The notes: generated from the letters alone by a model not told the origin. Shown: positions 7,490 through 15,741, counted from the first letter of the stretch. The stretch: 23,874 nucleotides of DNA from Gammaproteobacteria bacterium (GCA_016200445.1 JACQEQ010000194.1:1-23874), one strand, 5' to 3'. Translations and numbers: made by a program.

Positions 7490-7514
7490 TGCCCGACTGC
7501 CAACGGACCACGAC

Positions 7515-8918
7515 ATGACCACAGAAAAAACTGAAAGCAAACTCTGGGGCGGGCGCTTTGACCAGCCCACCGACAAGTTCGTGGAAGAATTCACCGCCTC
7601 GGTGAATTTCGATAAGCGTCTCTACGCGCATGACATCCTGGGCTCGAGTGCACATGCGCGCATGTTGACTAAGGTCGGCGTGCTCACGCAGATCGAGTGC
7701 GATGCCATCGTGAAAGGCTTAGAAGAAATTCGTGCCGAAATTGAGCGCGGTGAATTCGCCTGGTCGGTGAGTTATGAAGACGTGCACATGAACATCGAAG
7801 CGCGCCTGACCGCGCGTATCGGTGAAGCGGGTAAGAAGCTGCATACCGGCCGCTCGCGCAACGACCAAGTCGCGACCGATGTGCGTTTGTATCTGCGCGA
7901 GCAAATCGATGTGCTGCTCGCGCAACTCACGCGCCTGCAAAGCGCGCTGATCGATGTGGCCGAGCGTGAGGCCGATACCATTCTGCCCGGATTCACGCAT
8001 TTGCAAACCGCGCAGCCTGTCACGTTCGGGCACCACATGTTGGCGTGGTTCGAAAATCTGCGCCGCGATAGCGAACGCCTGCGCGACTGCCGCAAACGTG
8101 TGAATGTGATGCCGCTGGGTGCGGCGGCGCTGGCGGGCACGACTTATCCGATTGATCGGGCCTACACTGCGCAACTGTTAGGTTTCGACGCGGCCGCAGA
8201 AAATTCACTCGATGCGGTCAGCGACCGCGACTTCGCGATTGAATTTGTCGCGGCCTGCTCCCTGATCATGATGCATCTGTCGCGGTTTTCCGAAGAGCTG
8301 GTGCTGTGGTCGTCCACCCAATTCAACTTCGTGGATTTAGGCGACGGTTTCTGCACCGGCTCGTCCATCATGCCGCAGAAAAAAAATCCCGATGTGCCGG
8401 AGTTAGTGCGGGGTAAAACCGGCCGCGTGTACGGCCACTTGACGGCGTTATTGACATTAATGAAAGGCCAACCGCTCGCCTACAACAAAGACAACCAGGA
8501 AGACAAAGAGCCGCTGTTCGACGCCATCGACACCGTGCAAGGTTGCCTGCGCGTGTACGCCGACATGATCCCGGTCATGCAGGTAAAAAATGACGTGATG
8601 CGCGAAGCCGCGCGGCGCGGCTATGCCACTGCGACTGATTTAGCTGACTACCTCGTGCGTAAAGGTGTCGCGTTCCGTGACGCGCATGAAATCGTCGGCA
8701 AGAGTGTGCGCTACGGTATCGAGCAGGGCAAAGACCTGGCGCAACTGTCACTCGCGGAGCTGCAAAAATTCTCCCCGGTGATCGAGCAAGACATTTTCGG
8801 TGTGCTGACTCTGGAAGGCTCGGTCGCCGCGCGCAATCACATCGGCGGGACGGCGCCGGCGCAGGTGCGGGCGGCGGTAAAAAGAGCGCGCGAGTGGGTG
8901 CGGCATTCAACCGGGTGA
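7515..8918 (+). CDS. argH: Argininosuccinate lyase
   Basis: A 467-residue enzyme that splits argininosuccinate into arginine and fumarate, the last step of arginine biosynthesis, in the cytoplasm. It belongs to the fumarase/aspartase superfamily. The N terminus KLWGGRF is typical of ArgH. Substrate-binding segments TGRSRNDQV (about 111-119) and THLQTAQP (about 161-168) are present. The superfamily signature GSSIMPQKKNPD spans residues 282-293, with the catalytic serine in its first residues. The length matches the family and the gene looks intact. It stands apart from other arginine genes here. A DUF2306-like gene follows after 12 bases and may be cotranscribed. High GC and normal codon use mark the return from the accessory island to core chromosome. 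Confidence 0.98.
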   Translation: MTTEKTESKLWGGRFDQPTDKFVEEFTASVNFDKRLYAHDILGSSAHARMLTKVGVLTQIECDAIVKGLEEIRAEIERGEFAWSVSYEDVHMNIEARLTARIGEAGKKLHTGRSRNDQVATDVRLYLREQIDVLLAQLTRLQSALIDVAEREADTILPGFTHLQTAQPVTFGHHMLAWFENLRRDSERLRDCRKRVNVMPLGAAALAGTTYPIDRAYTAQLLGFDAAAENSLDAVSDRDFAIEFVAACSLIMMHLSRFSEELVLWSSTQFNFVDLGDGFCTGSSIMPQKKNPDVPELVRGKTGRVYGHLTALLTLMKGQPLAYNKDNQEDKEPLFDAIDTVQGCLRVYADMIPVMQVKNDVMREAARRGYATATDLADYLVRKGVAFRDAHEIVGKSVRYGIEQGKDLAQLSLAELQKFSPVIEQDIFGVLTLEGSVAARNHIGGTAPAQVRAAVKRAREWVRHSTG

Positions 8919-8930
8919 GGCGCTATCGAG

Positions 8931-9317
8931 ATGACCTACCAGCAACTTGCTTACCTGCACTTAGCCACTATTTTGCCTGCTTTTTTGATAGGCACATTTT
9001 TGCTGCTCAGACGCAAAGGCACAGCGCTGCACAAGGCATTGGGTCGTAGTTATCTGTTGCTGATTTTAGCTACCGGCGTGATTACGCTGTTCATGCCCGC
9101 GCAGGTTGGCCCGAGTCTGTTGGGACACTTTGGATTTATCCATACGTTCAGTTTGCTGGTGTTCTACAGCGTGCCTGCCGCCTATATCGCGGCGCGACGC
9201 GGCGACATCAAGACGCATCGCGGCAATATGATCGGCCTGTATGTGGGAGGGATTATTGTCGCGGGATCGTTTGCGCTGATGCCGGGACGCATGCTGAACG
9301 AAATGTTATTTAAGTAA
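8931..9317 (+). CDS. Small DUF2306-like integral membrane protein
   Basis: A 128-residue protein with about four transmembrane helices. Segments are LAYLHLATILPAFLIGTFLLL, LLLILATGVITLF, an IHTFSLLVFYSV helix and a C-terminal IGLYVGGIIVAGSFALM helix. The conserved features of DUF2306 are present: a KGTALHKALGRSY loop after helix 1, and a KTHRGNMIGLYVGG motif before the last helix. The function of the family is unknown. A GAGG overlapping the argH stop codon lies ten bases before the ATG, so translation may depend on argH read-through. The next gene on the right is on the opposite strand, with only five bases between the two stop codons. Confidence 0.8.
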   Translation: MTYQQLAYLHLATILPAFLIGTFLLLRRKGTALHKALGRSYLLLILATGVITLFMPAQVGPSLLGHFGFIHTFSLLVFYSVPAAYIAARRGDIKTHRGNMIGLYVGGIIVAGSFALMPGRMLNEMLFK

Positions 9318-9322
9318 CAGTA

Positions 9323-9493
9323 TCAACCCGCCGCAGAAGCCTCAGCTTCCGCGAGCTCCAGCTCGAGTTCCCTTAACTCGCACACCCGTTGAATCAACGC
9401 GCTGTCGCCCTGTAAAGCTTCGAGGTGCGCGTCATCGTTGACGTTTGTGTTATTGCCGAAAATTGAAGTTAACAACCGTGTGATCGTGTTCAT
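9323..9493 (-). CDS. 56-residue small protein, possibly DUF3563-like
   Basis: The minus strand holds a short frame that starts MNTITRLLTSIFGNN and continues NVNDDAHLEALQGDSALI and RVCELRELELELAEAE before a TGA. A consensus GGAG lies seven bases before the ATG. An amphipathic N-terminal helix is followed by an acidic DDAHLEAL segment and a charged Arg/Glu/Leu helix. This order recalls DUF3563 (a basic or hydrophobic N terminus, a DAYLA-like motif, then an R-x-L-E helix), but the similarity is recalled and weak. Its stop lies five bases from the DUF2306 gene's stop on the other strand. Upstream it faces a palindromic repeat. It is short, so the ribosome binding site and composition are the main support. 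Confidence 0.6.
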   Translation of the reverse strand: MNTITRLLTSIFGNNTNVNDDAHLEALQGDSALIQRVCELRELELELAEAEASAAG

Positions 9494-9641
9494 GTTCCGT
9501 CTCCATCGCTACTGCGCATGATGCGACGGACGTTGCTACGCGTCGCGTAATTATTACACCGTACGCGTGTGGCAAACGAATGATGGAAAAATGACTTTGT
9601 TGTGACAAAACGTTGGGAAATATTAGCGCTAAAGGAGGGTT

Positions 9642-9738
9642 CCTTCCCCCTGCAAGGGGGAAGGGCAGGATGGGGGTGAATGATAAAACGGTGTGCGTGC
9701 GCACCCCCATCCCAGCCTTCCCCCTTGCAGGGGGAAGG
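9642..9738. repeat. Large palindromic dispersed repeat between small CDS and phoU
   Basis: Bases 9642-9678 and 9702-9738 are inverted copies matching at 34 of 37 positions. Each arm contains its own hairpin (CCTTCCCCC-TGCA-GGGGGAAGG type). The outer CACCCCCATCC segments face the 23-base spacer. The arm layout parallels the repeat at 1261-1319 with different bases. It lies downstream of phoU and upstream of the 56-residue gene, so it could end transcription from phoU. The rest of 9494-9787 shows no further gene. Confidence 0.85.
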
Positions 9739-9787
9739 GGTGCGTCAAGTCGAAGAGTAAGGTTCTTTACAATTTTTTAGTTCATTA

Positions 9788-10504
9788 CTAGCTGCGCAGG
9801 GTTTCCTGTTCGATCTGTTCCAGGCTGGTATGGCGCACGTCTTTACCTTTGACCAGGTAGATGACGTATTCGCAGATGTTGCGCGCGCGGTCGCCGATGC
9901 GTTCGAGCGCGCGGGCGGACCAGATGACGTCGAGCGCGCGCGGAATGGAGCGCGGATCTTCCATCATGAAGGTGATGAGCTGGCGCATGATGCTTTCGTA
10001 TTGACGATCGATCTGCAGGTCGGTGCGTGCGACTTGCAGCGCCGCTTGCGGATCGTTACGCGCGAAGCAATCGAGCGAATCGTGCAGGATTTTTTTGACC
10101 TGCGCGCCCATGTTTTCCAGTTCCATGCACTGTTTTTTCAGCGTACCGACTTTGGAGAGTTGCAGCGCCATGCGGCCGATACGTTCGGCTTCGTCGCCGA
10201 TGCGTTCCAGGTCGGTGATGGTTTTGATCACGGCCATGATCAGGCGCAGGTCGCTGGCGGTGGGTTGGCGGCGTGCGATGATTTGCGTGCATTCTTCGTC
10301 GATGGCGACTTCCATCGCGTTCACTTGGTAATCGGTTGCCAGGACGCGTTCAGCCATCGCGATGTCGCTGTCCACCAGGGCAATAAGTGCATGGGCAAGT
10401 TGTTGCTCGACCAGTCCGCCCATGGCGAGTACGCGGCTGCGAATATCTTCGAGCTCCGCGTTGTACTGGTGGGAGATGTGCGCGCTGATGCTGGGTTTGT
10501 CCAT
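9788..10504 (-). CDS. phoU: Phosphate transport regulator PhoU
   Basis: A 238-residue cytoplasmic, all-helical protein made of two repeated three-helix bundles. It connects the PstSCAB transporter to PhoR and represses the Pho response when phosphate is plentiful. The repeats are visible as DLERIGDEAERIGRMA in the first half and ALERIGDRARNICEYVIYLV in the second, the metal-binding E/D-x-x-R-IGD motifs of the family. The start is placed at the ATG giving MDKPSIS, with GAGG upstream. A longer in-frame start would add 14 residues without conservation. It is the last gene of the pstCAB-phoU operon, 64 bases after pstB, the classical position. Confidence 0.97.
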   Translation of the reverse strand: MDKPSISAHISHQYNAELEDIRSRVLAMGGLVEQQLAHALIALVDSDIAMAERVLATDYQVNAMEVAIDEECTQIIARRQPTASDLRLIMAVIKTITDLERIGDEAERIGRMALQLSKVGTLKKQCMELENMGAQVKKILHDSLDCFARNDPQAALQVARTDLQIDRQYESIMRQLITFMMEDPRSIPRALDVIWSARALERIGDRARNICEYVIYLVKGKDVRHTSLEQIEQETLRS

Positions 10505-10568
10505 TAACTCGTTCCTCGCGTAGAAATAAGTGCGCACTGCGCGCACCGTCGAATAACTATAGTATGGG

Positions 10569-11396
10569 CTAACCGTAACGTCCCGTGATGTAATCTTCGG
10601 TTTGTTTCTTCTTGGGATTCGTAAACAGCGTCGCGGTCGCGTCGAATTCGATCAGTTCACCCAGGTACATAAACGCAGTGAAATCCGAGACCCGTGCCGC
10701 TTGTTGCATATTGTGGGTGACGATCACGATGGTGTATTTGGATTTCAGCTCGTAGATCAATTCTTCGATTTTAAGTGTCGACAACGGGTCAAGCGCCGAG
10801 GCCGGTTCGTCGAGTAATAGCACTTCCGGTTCGATGGCGATGGCACGTGCGATCACCAGGCGTTGCTGTTGTCCGCCCGACAGGCTCAGCGCGTTCTCGT
10901 GCAGGCGCTCTTTTACTTCATCCAACAGTGCGGAACCACGCAAGGCATTTTCGACGGCTTCGTCTAACACACGACGTTTCGACACGCCTTGAATCCGTAG
11001 TCCGTAGGCGACATTTTCATAGATCGATTTGGGGAAGTGGTTGGGTTTCTGGAACACCATGCCGACGCGTTGACGCAAATCGGCGACATTGACCGAGCGT
11101 GCATGAATATCCTGGCCTTCCAGCGCAATTTTGCCTTCGATGCGCACACCGTCGACCAGGTCGTTCATGCGATTGAAGCAACGCAACAAGGTGGATTTAC
11201 CGCAGCCGCTGGGACCGATAAATGCCGACACGCGGTGGCGTGGCAGCACCATGTTGACATTTTTCAGCGCCTGCTTGCTGCCGTAATAAAGATTGAGGTT
11301 GCTGACCTCGATGCTCTTGTGCAGATCTGCCAGTTTGGCTGGTTGCGTAGAGCGATTGAGAATGGAAGCGTCCAAGCCGTGCGTAAGAGTTGCCAT
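10569..11396 (-). CDS. pstB: Phosphate ABC transporter ATP-binding protein
   Basis: A 275-residue ATPase that drives phosphate import through PstC-PstA. Walker A is GPSGCGKST (61-69), the Q-loop is in VFQKPNHFPKS, the ABC signature is LSGGQQQRL, Walker B is LLLDEPASALDP and the switch histidine is in VTHNMQQA. All are intact. The start is placed at the ATG giving MATLTHGLD, directly preceded by AGGATT. The frame stays open upstream for 75 more codons, but these lie entirely in an inverted-repeat element and look non-coding. It is separated from pstA by that 246-base element, unusually far for pst genes, while phoU follows closely. Confidence 0.97.
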   Translation of the reverse strand: MATLTHGLDASILNRSTQPAKLADLHKSIEVSNLNLYYGSKQALKNVNMVLPRHRVSAFIGPSGCGKSTLLRCFNRMNDLVDGVRIEGKIALEGQDIHARSVNVADLRQRVGMVFQKPNHFPKSIYENVAYGLRIQGVSKRRVLDEAVENALRGSALLDEVKERLHENALSLSGGQQQRLVIARAIAIEPEVLLLDEPASALDPLSTLKIEELIYELKSKYTIVIVTHNMQQAARVSDFTAFMYLGELIEFDATATLFTNPKKKQTEDYITGRYG

Positions 11397-11640
11397 AATC
11401 CTAGAAACCTCAGTTGAACGGTCTGCGGAGTGCGAACCATTGGGTGCAGGGCAAGACGCAACGAGCGAGGAATAGCAAGCTATTCCGACGAGTTGCAACG
11501 CAGCCATGCGCCCAATGGTTCGTGCTCCGCTGATCGTAGCGGGCCTCAGCCCTGGGGTGAAGCCTGTAAAAACTAAAAATATCAATACCTGCGCACACTT
11601 GCTTATACCTTTAGCGGTCAACTGAGGTTTTTAGGATCAT
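11394..11640. repeat. Nested inverted-repeat element filling the pstA-pstB gap
   Basis: Outer arms 11394-11416 and 11618-11640 are inverted copies with two mismatches in 23. A middle pair, GCGGAGTGCGAACCATTGGG (11425-11444) against 11511-11530, matches at 18 of 20. The core is a perfect GGAATAGC-AA-GCTATTCC hairpin (11469-11486). The outer arms run from just past the pstA stop to the pstB start codon, so the pstB ribosome binding site lies within one arm. No transposase is encoded. It resembles a miniature inverted-repeat element or a mobile hairpin repeat inserted in an operon. Confidence 0.8.
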
Positions 11641-11642
11641 GA

Positions 11643-13295
11643 TTACCCGTCCAACGCGCGATATCTTTCGCGCAAATGATTGCGAATTTTGATGGCCGTC
11701 AAATTGAGCAGCACGATCACCAGCACTAACAACAAGGCCGTCGCGAACACCAACGGGCGCGCCGCTTCCACATTGGGGCTCTGAAAGCCGACGTCGTAAA
11801 TATGAAACCCCAGGTGCATAAATTTGCGATCCAGATGTACAAATGGCGCGTTGAGATCCACCGGCATCGACGGCGCCAGCTTCACTACACCCACTAGCAT
11901 CAGTGGCGCCACTTCACCGGCCGCACGTGCCACGGCTAGAATCACCCCGGTCATAATTGCAGGGCTTGCCATCGGCAGCACTGTGCGCCACAGCGTTTCC
12001 AGTTTAGTTGCGCCCAAGGCCAAGCTACCTTCGCGGATTGAGCGCGGGATGCGCGCCAAGCCTTCTTCGGTGGCGACGATCATTACCGGCAGCGTCAGGA
12101 TGGCCAGGGTTAATGACGACCACAACACGCCGCCGGTACCGAAGGTGGGATGTGGCAGCGCTTCTGGAAAAAACAGCTGATCAATGCCGCTGCCCAGGAA
12201 GTACACGAAAAATCCCAGCCCGAATACGCCGTACACGATGGCGGGCACGCCGGCGAGATTGTTCACCGCGATACGAATAATACGCGTGAACACGCCTTGC
12301 TTGGCATATTCGCGCAAATACACCGCTGCGATCACGCCGAACGGGGTAACGAGTATTGACATTATGAGCACCATCATGACGGTGCCGAAAATGGCCGGGA
12401 ACACGCCACCCTCCGTGTTCGCCTCGCGTGGCTCGTCAGAGATAAACTCCCAGATTTTTTGCAGATAGTGACTGGTTTTTTCGATAACCGGCATGGTGTT
12501 GGGCTGGTAGGCGCGCACGACTTTGGCGAGCTTTACATCGATCACGCGGCCGTCGGCGACTTCGGCGCTTAAACTGTCACGACCCAGATCGAGATACAAG
12601 TCTGCCAATTGTTGTTGCAGCAGACCGTAGTGTGCTTGTTGTTCGTTGCGTTGTTCGGCAATGCGCCCGTGTAAGGCGGCATCGGTGTTGCCGTCCAGTT
12701 CGAGGCGGCGTTCGGCCAGCCGCAGCTTTTCAAGTGTGTAATTGACGGCGCCGATGTCGCCTTTCTCAATGGTGTGGATGCGGTCGAAGATGTCCAGTGC
12801 GCGCTGCAAACGTTCGCGCAACGCGGGCCATGCAGCCTCGCCTTGCGCGACCACGCTGCTGCCTTCTTTCACCGCGCGTAAATAGCCGTAGAAATTGCCC
12901 CACTCGCGGCGTTCCAGCACCATCACGTCGTTGGGTATCGTTTGACCGCGCATACCCAGGTCGACGATCCAGCGAAAATCGGCGCCGCCGAGCTCGCGGT
13001 TGCCGGTCTTGACAAGAAAACGGTCGACGCGCAGAACTGCGGCGGGCACGTCGAGTCCCGATTCTCGCATGCGAGTTGCAGTCACCTGTTCGTGGTCGCT
13101 GATTTCACCGATCAGGCGGACCGCCGGGCGGCCGGGTTCTTGATATTGCAATTCCTGGACTTCATGTGGCCAAAAATAGCCCATGCCCTGGTAAGTAATC
13201 ATACTTAATAGACCTAACACCATGATCAAGCTGACGCTGACCGCCGAGGCAGTGAGCCAGATCCAGGGTGAGCCGCTGCGAAACCAGGCGCGCAT
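11643..13295 (-). CDS. pstA: Phosphate ABC transporter permease PstA, long form
   Basis: A 550-residue inner-membrane permease, far longer than the roughly 290 residues of E. coli PstA. One N-terminal transmembrane helix (about 13-35) is followed by a large extracytoplasmic insertion (about 36-295) that includes a Gln/Glu-rich coiled-coil stretch around LAERRLELDGN and IAEQRNEQQAHYG. The typical permease core follows (about 300-545), with GGVFPAIFGTVMMV, the ABC-coupling EAA loop (REGSLALGATKLETLWRTVLP) and ARAAGEVAPL. The long form is known in Gammaproteobacteria; the role of the insertion is not established. AGGGAATC lies before the ATG. It is preceded by pstC and followed by pstB, with repeat elements in both gaps. 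Confidence 0.96.
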   Translation of the reverse strand: MRAWFRSGSPWIWLTASAVSVSLIMVLGLLSMITYQGMGYFWPHEVQELQYQEPGRPAVRLIGEISDHEQVTATRMRESGLDVPAAVLRVDRFLVKTGNRELGGADFRWIVDLGMRGQTIPNDVMVLERREWGNFYGYLRAVKEGSSVVAQGEAAWPALRERLQRALDIFDRIHTIEKGDIGAVNYTLEKLRLAERRLELDGNTDAALHGRIAEQRNEQQAHYGLLQQQLADLYLDLGRDSLSAEVADGRVIDVKLAKVVRAYQPNTMPVIEKTSHYLQKIWEFISDEPREANTEGGVFPAIFGTVMMVLIMSILVTPFGVIAAVYLREYAKQGVFTRIIRIAVNNLAGVPAIVYGVFGLGFFVYFLGSGIDQLFFPEALPHPTFGTGGVLWSSLTLAILTLPVMIVATEEGLARIPRSIREGSLALGATKLETLWRTVLPMASPAIMTGVILAVARAAGEVAPLMLVGVVKLAPSMPVDLNAPFVHLDRKFMHLGFHIYDVGFQSPNVEAARPLVFATALLLVLVIVLLNLTAIKIRNHLRERYRALDG

Positions 13296-13311
13296 AATGA
13301 TTCCCTAGTAA

Positions 13312-13464
13312 TCCGTTCCACCAAAGTGGCGACATGAAAGCGAGCCGTTTTTAGCCACGCGTCGTTGCAGTCCCTTGCCGCACACTGAGTGCGGCTGCGG
13401 GCCTACATCTAGCCTGGCAAAAAAATCCATCGGTTTCATTCTGTCACCCCTTTGGTGGAACGGA
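13312..13464. repeat. Nested inverted-repeat element filling the pstC-pstA gap
   Basis: TCCGTTCCACCAAAG (13312-13326) and its perfect inverted copy (13450-13464) bound the element. The symmetry continues inward with gaps (GACA-TGAAA on both sides). Near the centre is a perfect GCCGCAC-ACTGA-GTGCGGC hairpin. The right arm ends exactly at the pstC stop codon, and the left arm stops just before the pstA ribosome binding site. The arms differ in sequence from those of the pstA-pstB element, but the design is the same. Confidence 0.78.
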
Positions 13465-15741
13465 CTACAGAGAACTGTATTTGCGGCGTAGCCGCTGCCG
13501 CACGGTTTCGGCGGCGGTGTTAAACAAGAAGGTGACCAGGAACAGCACCAGCGCAGCGAGGAACAGCAAGCGGTAATGGGTGCTTGCTAATTCCGCTTCC
13601 GGCATCTCCACGGCAATATTGGCCGACAAGGTACGCATTCCCGAGAACACTGAAAAATCCATCACCGGGGTATTGCCGGTGGCCATCAACACGATCATGG
13701 TTTCGCCAATCGCGCGGCCCAGGCCGATCATCACCCCGGAAAAAATACCGGGGCTGGCGGTTAGCAATACCACCCGCCAGAGGGTTTGCCAGGCCGTGGC
13801 GCCGAGTGCCAACGAGCCATTAATCAGCTGGCGCGGCACGCTGAACAGCGCGTCTTCAGCGATAGTGAAAATCGTCGGGGTCACCGCAAAACCCATCGCG
13901 ATACCGATGATGAGTGAGTTACGTTGATCGAAGGCGATGCCGAGTTCGTCCGCCAGCCACAAGCGCATGTCGCCACCGAACCACCAGAGTTCCATCGTTG
14001 GGCTAAACGCCAGCGCTGCCCAAGTGAGCGCAATAATCAGTGGAATCAGCACCGCCGCGTACCAGCCGTCGTGCACGCGTGTGCGTAGTCCCAACGGCAG
14101 TGCACGCCACGCATAGGCAAACAGCAATACGCCGCCGGGCACCAGCAACAGCGCGGTGAAAACGCCCGGCAGATATTTTTCGATAAAAGGTGCGAGCCAT
14201 AAACCCGCTAAAAAACCCAGCACTACCGTCGGCACCGCGCCCATGATTTCCACCGTGGGTTTAACCATCTCGCGCATGCGCGGCGACATGAATTGCGCTG
14301 TGTAAATCGCTCCCAGCAATGACAATGGCACCGCTACCAAGATCGCGTAAAACGCCGCTTTGAAGGTGCCGAAGGCCAGCGGCGTGAAGCTGAATTTGGG
14401 TTCGAACGTGTTCGTCGAAGCGGACGACTGCCACAACCATTTGGGCTCGTCGTAGCTTTCGTACCAAACTTTATCCCACAGCGACGACCAGGAGACTTCC
14501 GGGTACTCGTTGTTAATTTTCCAGAACGCAATTTGTTTGTTGGAATCTTCAGCAAGCAGGGCATTGGCGCGCGGTGCGATGGCAATGTGCTTTAGAGCCG
14601 AAGTGGCGGCGGGTTCGACTAACAAGGTGCGATGCGCAGTGCTGTGGTACAAGCCAAGATAACCCGCCGCATCGGTCGCGATGAATCCTTTGCGCGAATA
14701 TTCGGCTGCAATCAGGTTAATCGGCGCGTTGCGTTCTTTGAAGGTACGAATGCTGGTGAGCAATTCATTGCCATGCGCATCGCGCACGGGAAACCACTGC
14801 GTGATGGTGCCGTCCGACAAACCCACCAGCAGTGAAATCCCGCCGCTTAAAAATTCCAGCGAGGTGATTTGCAAGCCGCTTTCCACCACGTGCAGGCTAT
14901 GTACTACCCGCGGTTTGCTTTGATCGCGAATGTCGACATAAGTGATTTGGCCGCTACGGTCGGCAATATACAGGCGGCGTTGTTCAGGGTTGAGCAACAC
15001 GCGTGTCACCGGCTCGGTGGAGCGCTGCACTTCACGGGTGGTGGCGGTCAGTTCGCCGTCTTCGCCGAGCATCGCCTGCGTGCGTTCGAAGCTGGTCAGA
15101 AGCACGCGATTGTCCTGGGTGGCGGCGGCCAGTGTGGTGTGTTCGCCTTCGTGTTGCGCGGCCAATTGCACCAGGGCTTGACCATTCAAATCGACAACAA
15201 TAGGCGCTTCGCCTAACGGCTGTTCTAAACGTGGTGTGATGGTGCGTTTACCGTCAACAAAGGTCGCAATGTAGCTGGACTTAACCGCGATGGCCCAGCC
15301 ATTGGACAAGCCAAACGCTGCGAACTCGCTCCCCGGAGCGCCGGCCGCAAAACTGGTGACGCTGGTGTTGGCGGGGAGCTTGATGGCTTGATCTGAAATC
15401 AGCGACCCATCGACGGTGTGGAAGAACAACACATGGCCGTCGCGGGTATAGCGCAACCCGATTTCAGTTTGTTCATCCATGGACAGATGCAACGTTTCAC
15501 TGCCGCCGGGTACCGCGAAGCGGCGCGCGACTTCCATGCTCGCGCCGCCAAACAGCGGAATCACTACATAAACCAAATAAAAGAAAATCAATAAGATGGC
15601 GACAATCGCACCCACGCCACCGATCGCTACGAAATAGCGGGCAAAGTTATCTTTAAACATGCGCCAGGAGCGACGACGATGCCGCACCCGGTCGCTGACC
15701 GGCGGAATAATCGAGTTACGGGTTTCTGAAGCGGGGCTCAT
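13465..15741 (-). CDS. pstC: Phosphate ABC transporter permease PstC, long form
   Basis: A 758-residue permease, more than twice the size of E. coli PstC. A cytoplasmic Arg-rich N terminus (RVRHRRRSWRMF) precedes one transmembrane helix (about 40-62). A large extracytoplasmic domain (about 70-445) follows, with repeated strand-rich units such as VTRVLLNPEQRRLYIADRSG and ISLLVGLSDGTITQW that look like a beta-propeller. The permease core (about 455-750) has the coupling loop INGSLALGATAWQTLWRVVL and GLGRAIGETMIVLMATGN. Partner PstA shows a matching enlargement. The start is the first plausible ATG; it has no clear Shine-Dalgarno and lies only 23 bases from a Pho box. It heads the pstCAB-phoU operon, away from pstS. 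Confidence 0.95.
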   Translation of the reverse strand: MSPASETRNSIIPPVSDRVRHRRRSWRMFKDNFARYFVAIGGVGAIVAILLIFFYLVYVVIPLFGGASMEVARRFAVPGGSETLHLSMDEQTEIGLRYTRDGHVLFFHTVDGSLISDQAIKLPANTSVTSFAAGAPGSEFAAFGLSNGWAIAVKSSYIATFVDGKRTITPRLEQPLGEAPIVVDLNGQALVQLAAQHEGEHTTLAAATQDNRVLLTSFERTQAMLGEDGELTATTREVQRSTEPVTRVLLNPEQRRLYIADRSGQITYVDIRDQSKPRVVHSLHVVESGLQITSLEFLSGGISLLVGLSDGTITQWFPVRDAHGNELLTSIRTFKERNAPINLIAAEYSRKGFIATDAAGYLGLYHSTAHRTLLVEPAATSALKHIAIAPRANALLAEDSNKQIAFWKINNEYPEVSWSSLWDKVWYESYDEPKWLWQSSASTNTFEPKFSFTPLAFGTFKAAFYAILVAVPLSLLGAIYTAQFMSPRMREMVKPTVEIMGAVPTVVLGFLAGLWLAPFIEKYLPGVFTALLLVPGGVLLFAYAWRALPLGLRTRVHDGWYAAVLIPLIIALTWAALAFSPTMELWWFGGDMRLWLADELGIAFDQRNSLIIGIAMGFAVTPTIFTIAEDALFSVPRQLINGSLALGATAWQTLWRVVLLTASPGIFSGVMIGLGRAIGETMIVLMATGNTPVMDFSVFSGMRTLSANIAVEMPEAELASTHYRLLFLAALVLFLVTFLFNTAAETVRQRLRRKYSSL

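Noticed and set aside
5268..7514. Possible mobile element with integrase, tRNA target or flanking direct repeats around the accessory island
   Set aside because: I compared the edges by eye and found no integrase gene, tRNA fragment or convincing direct repeat.
9450..9710. Minus-strand frame of 86 codons through the palindromic repeat
   Set aside because: About half of it is the repeat itself and it overlaps the better-supported 56-residue gene in another frame.
9830..10507. 225-codon plus-strand frame opposite phoU
   Set aside because: It mirrors phoU codons (His/Asp/Val/Phe-rich), has no recognisable domain, and phoU on the other strand has all family motifs.
11397..11621. N-terminal extension of PstB by 75 codons
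   Set aside because: The extension lies wholly in the inverted-repeat element, whereas a ribosome binding site precedes the internal ATG and the shorter form matches the family length.
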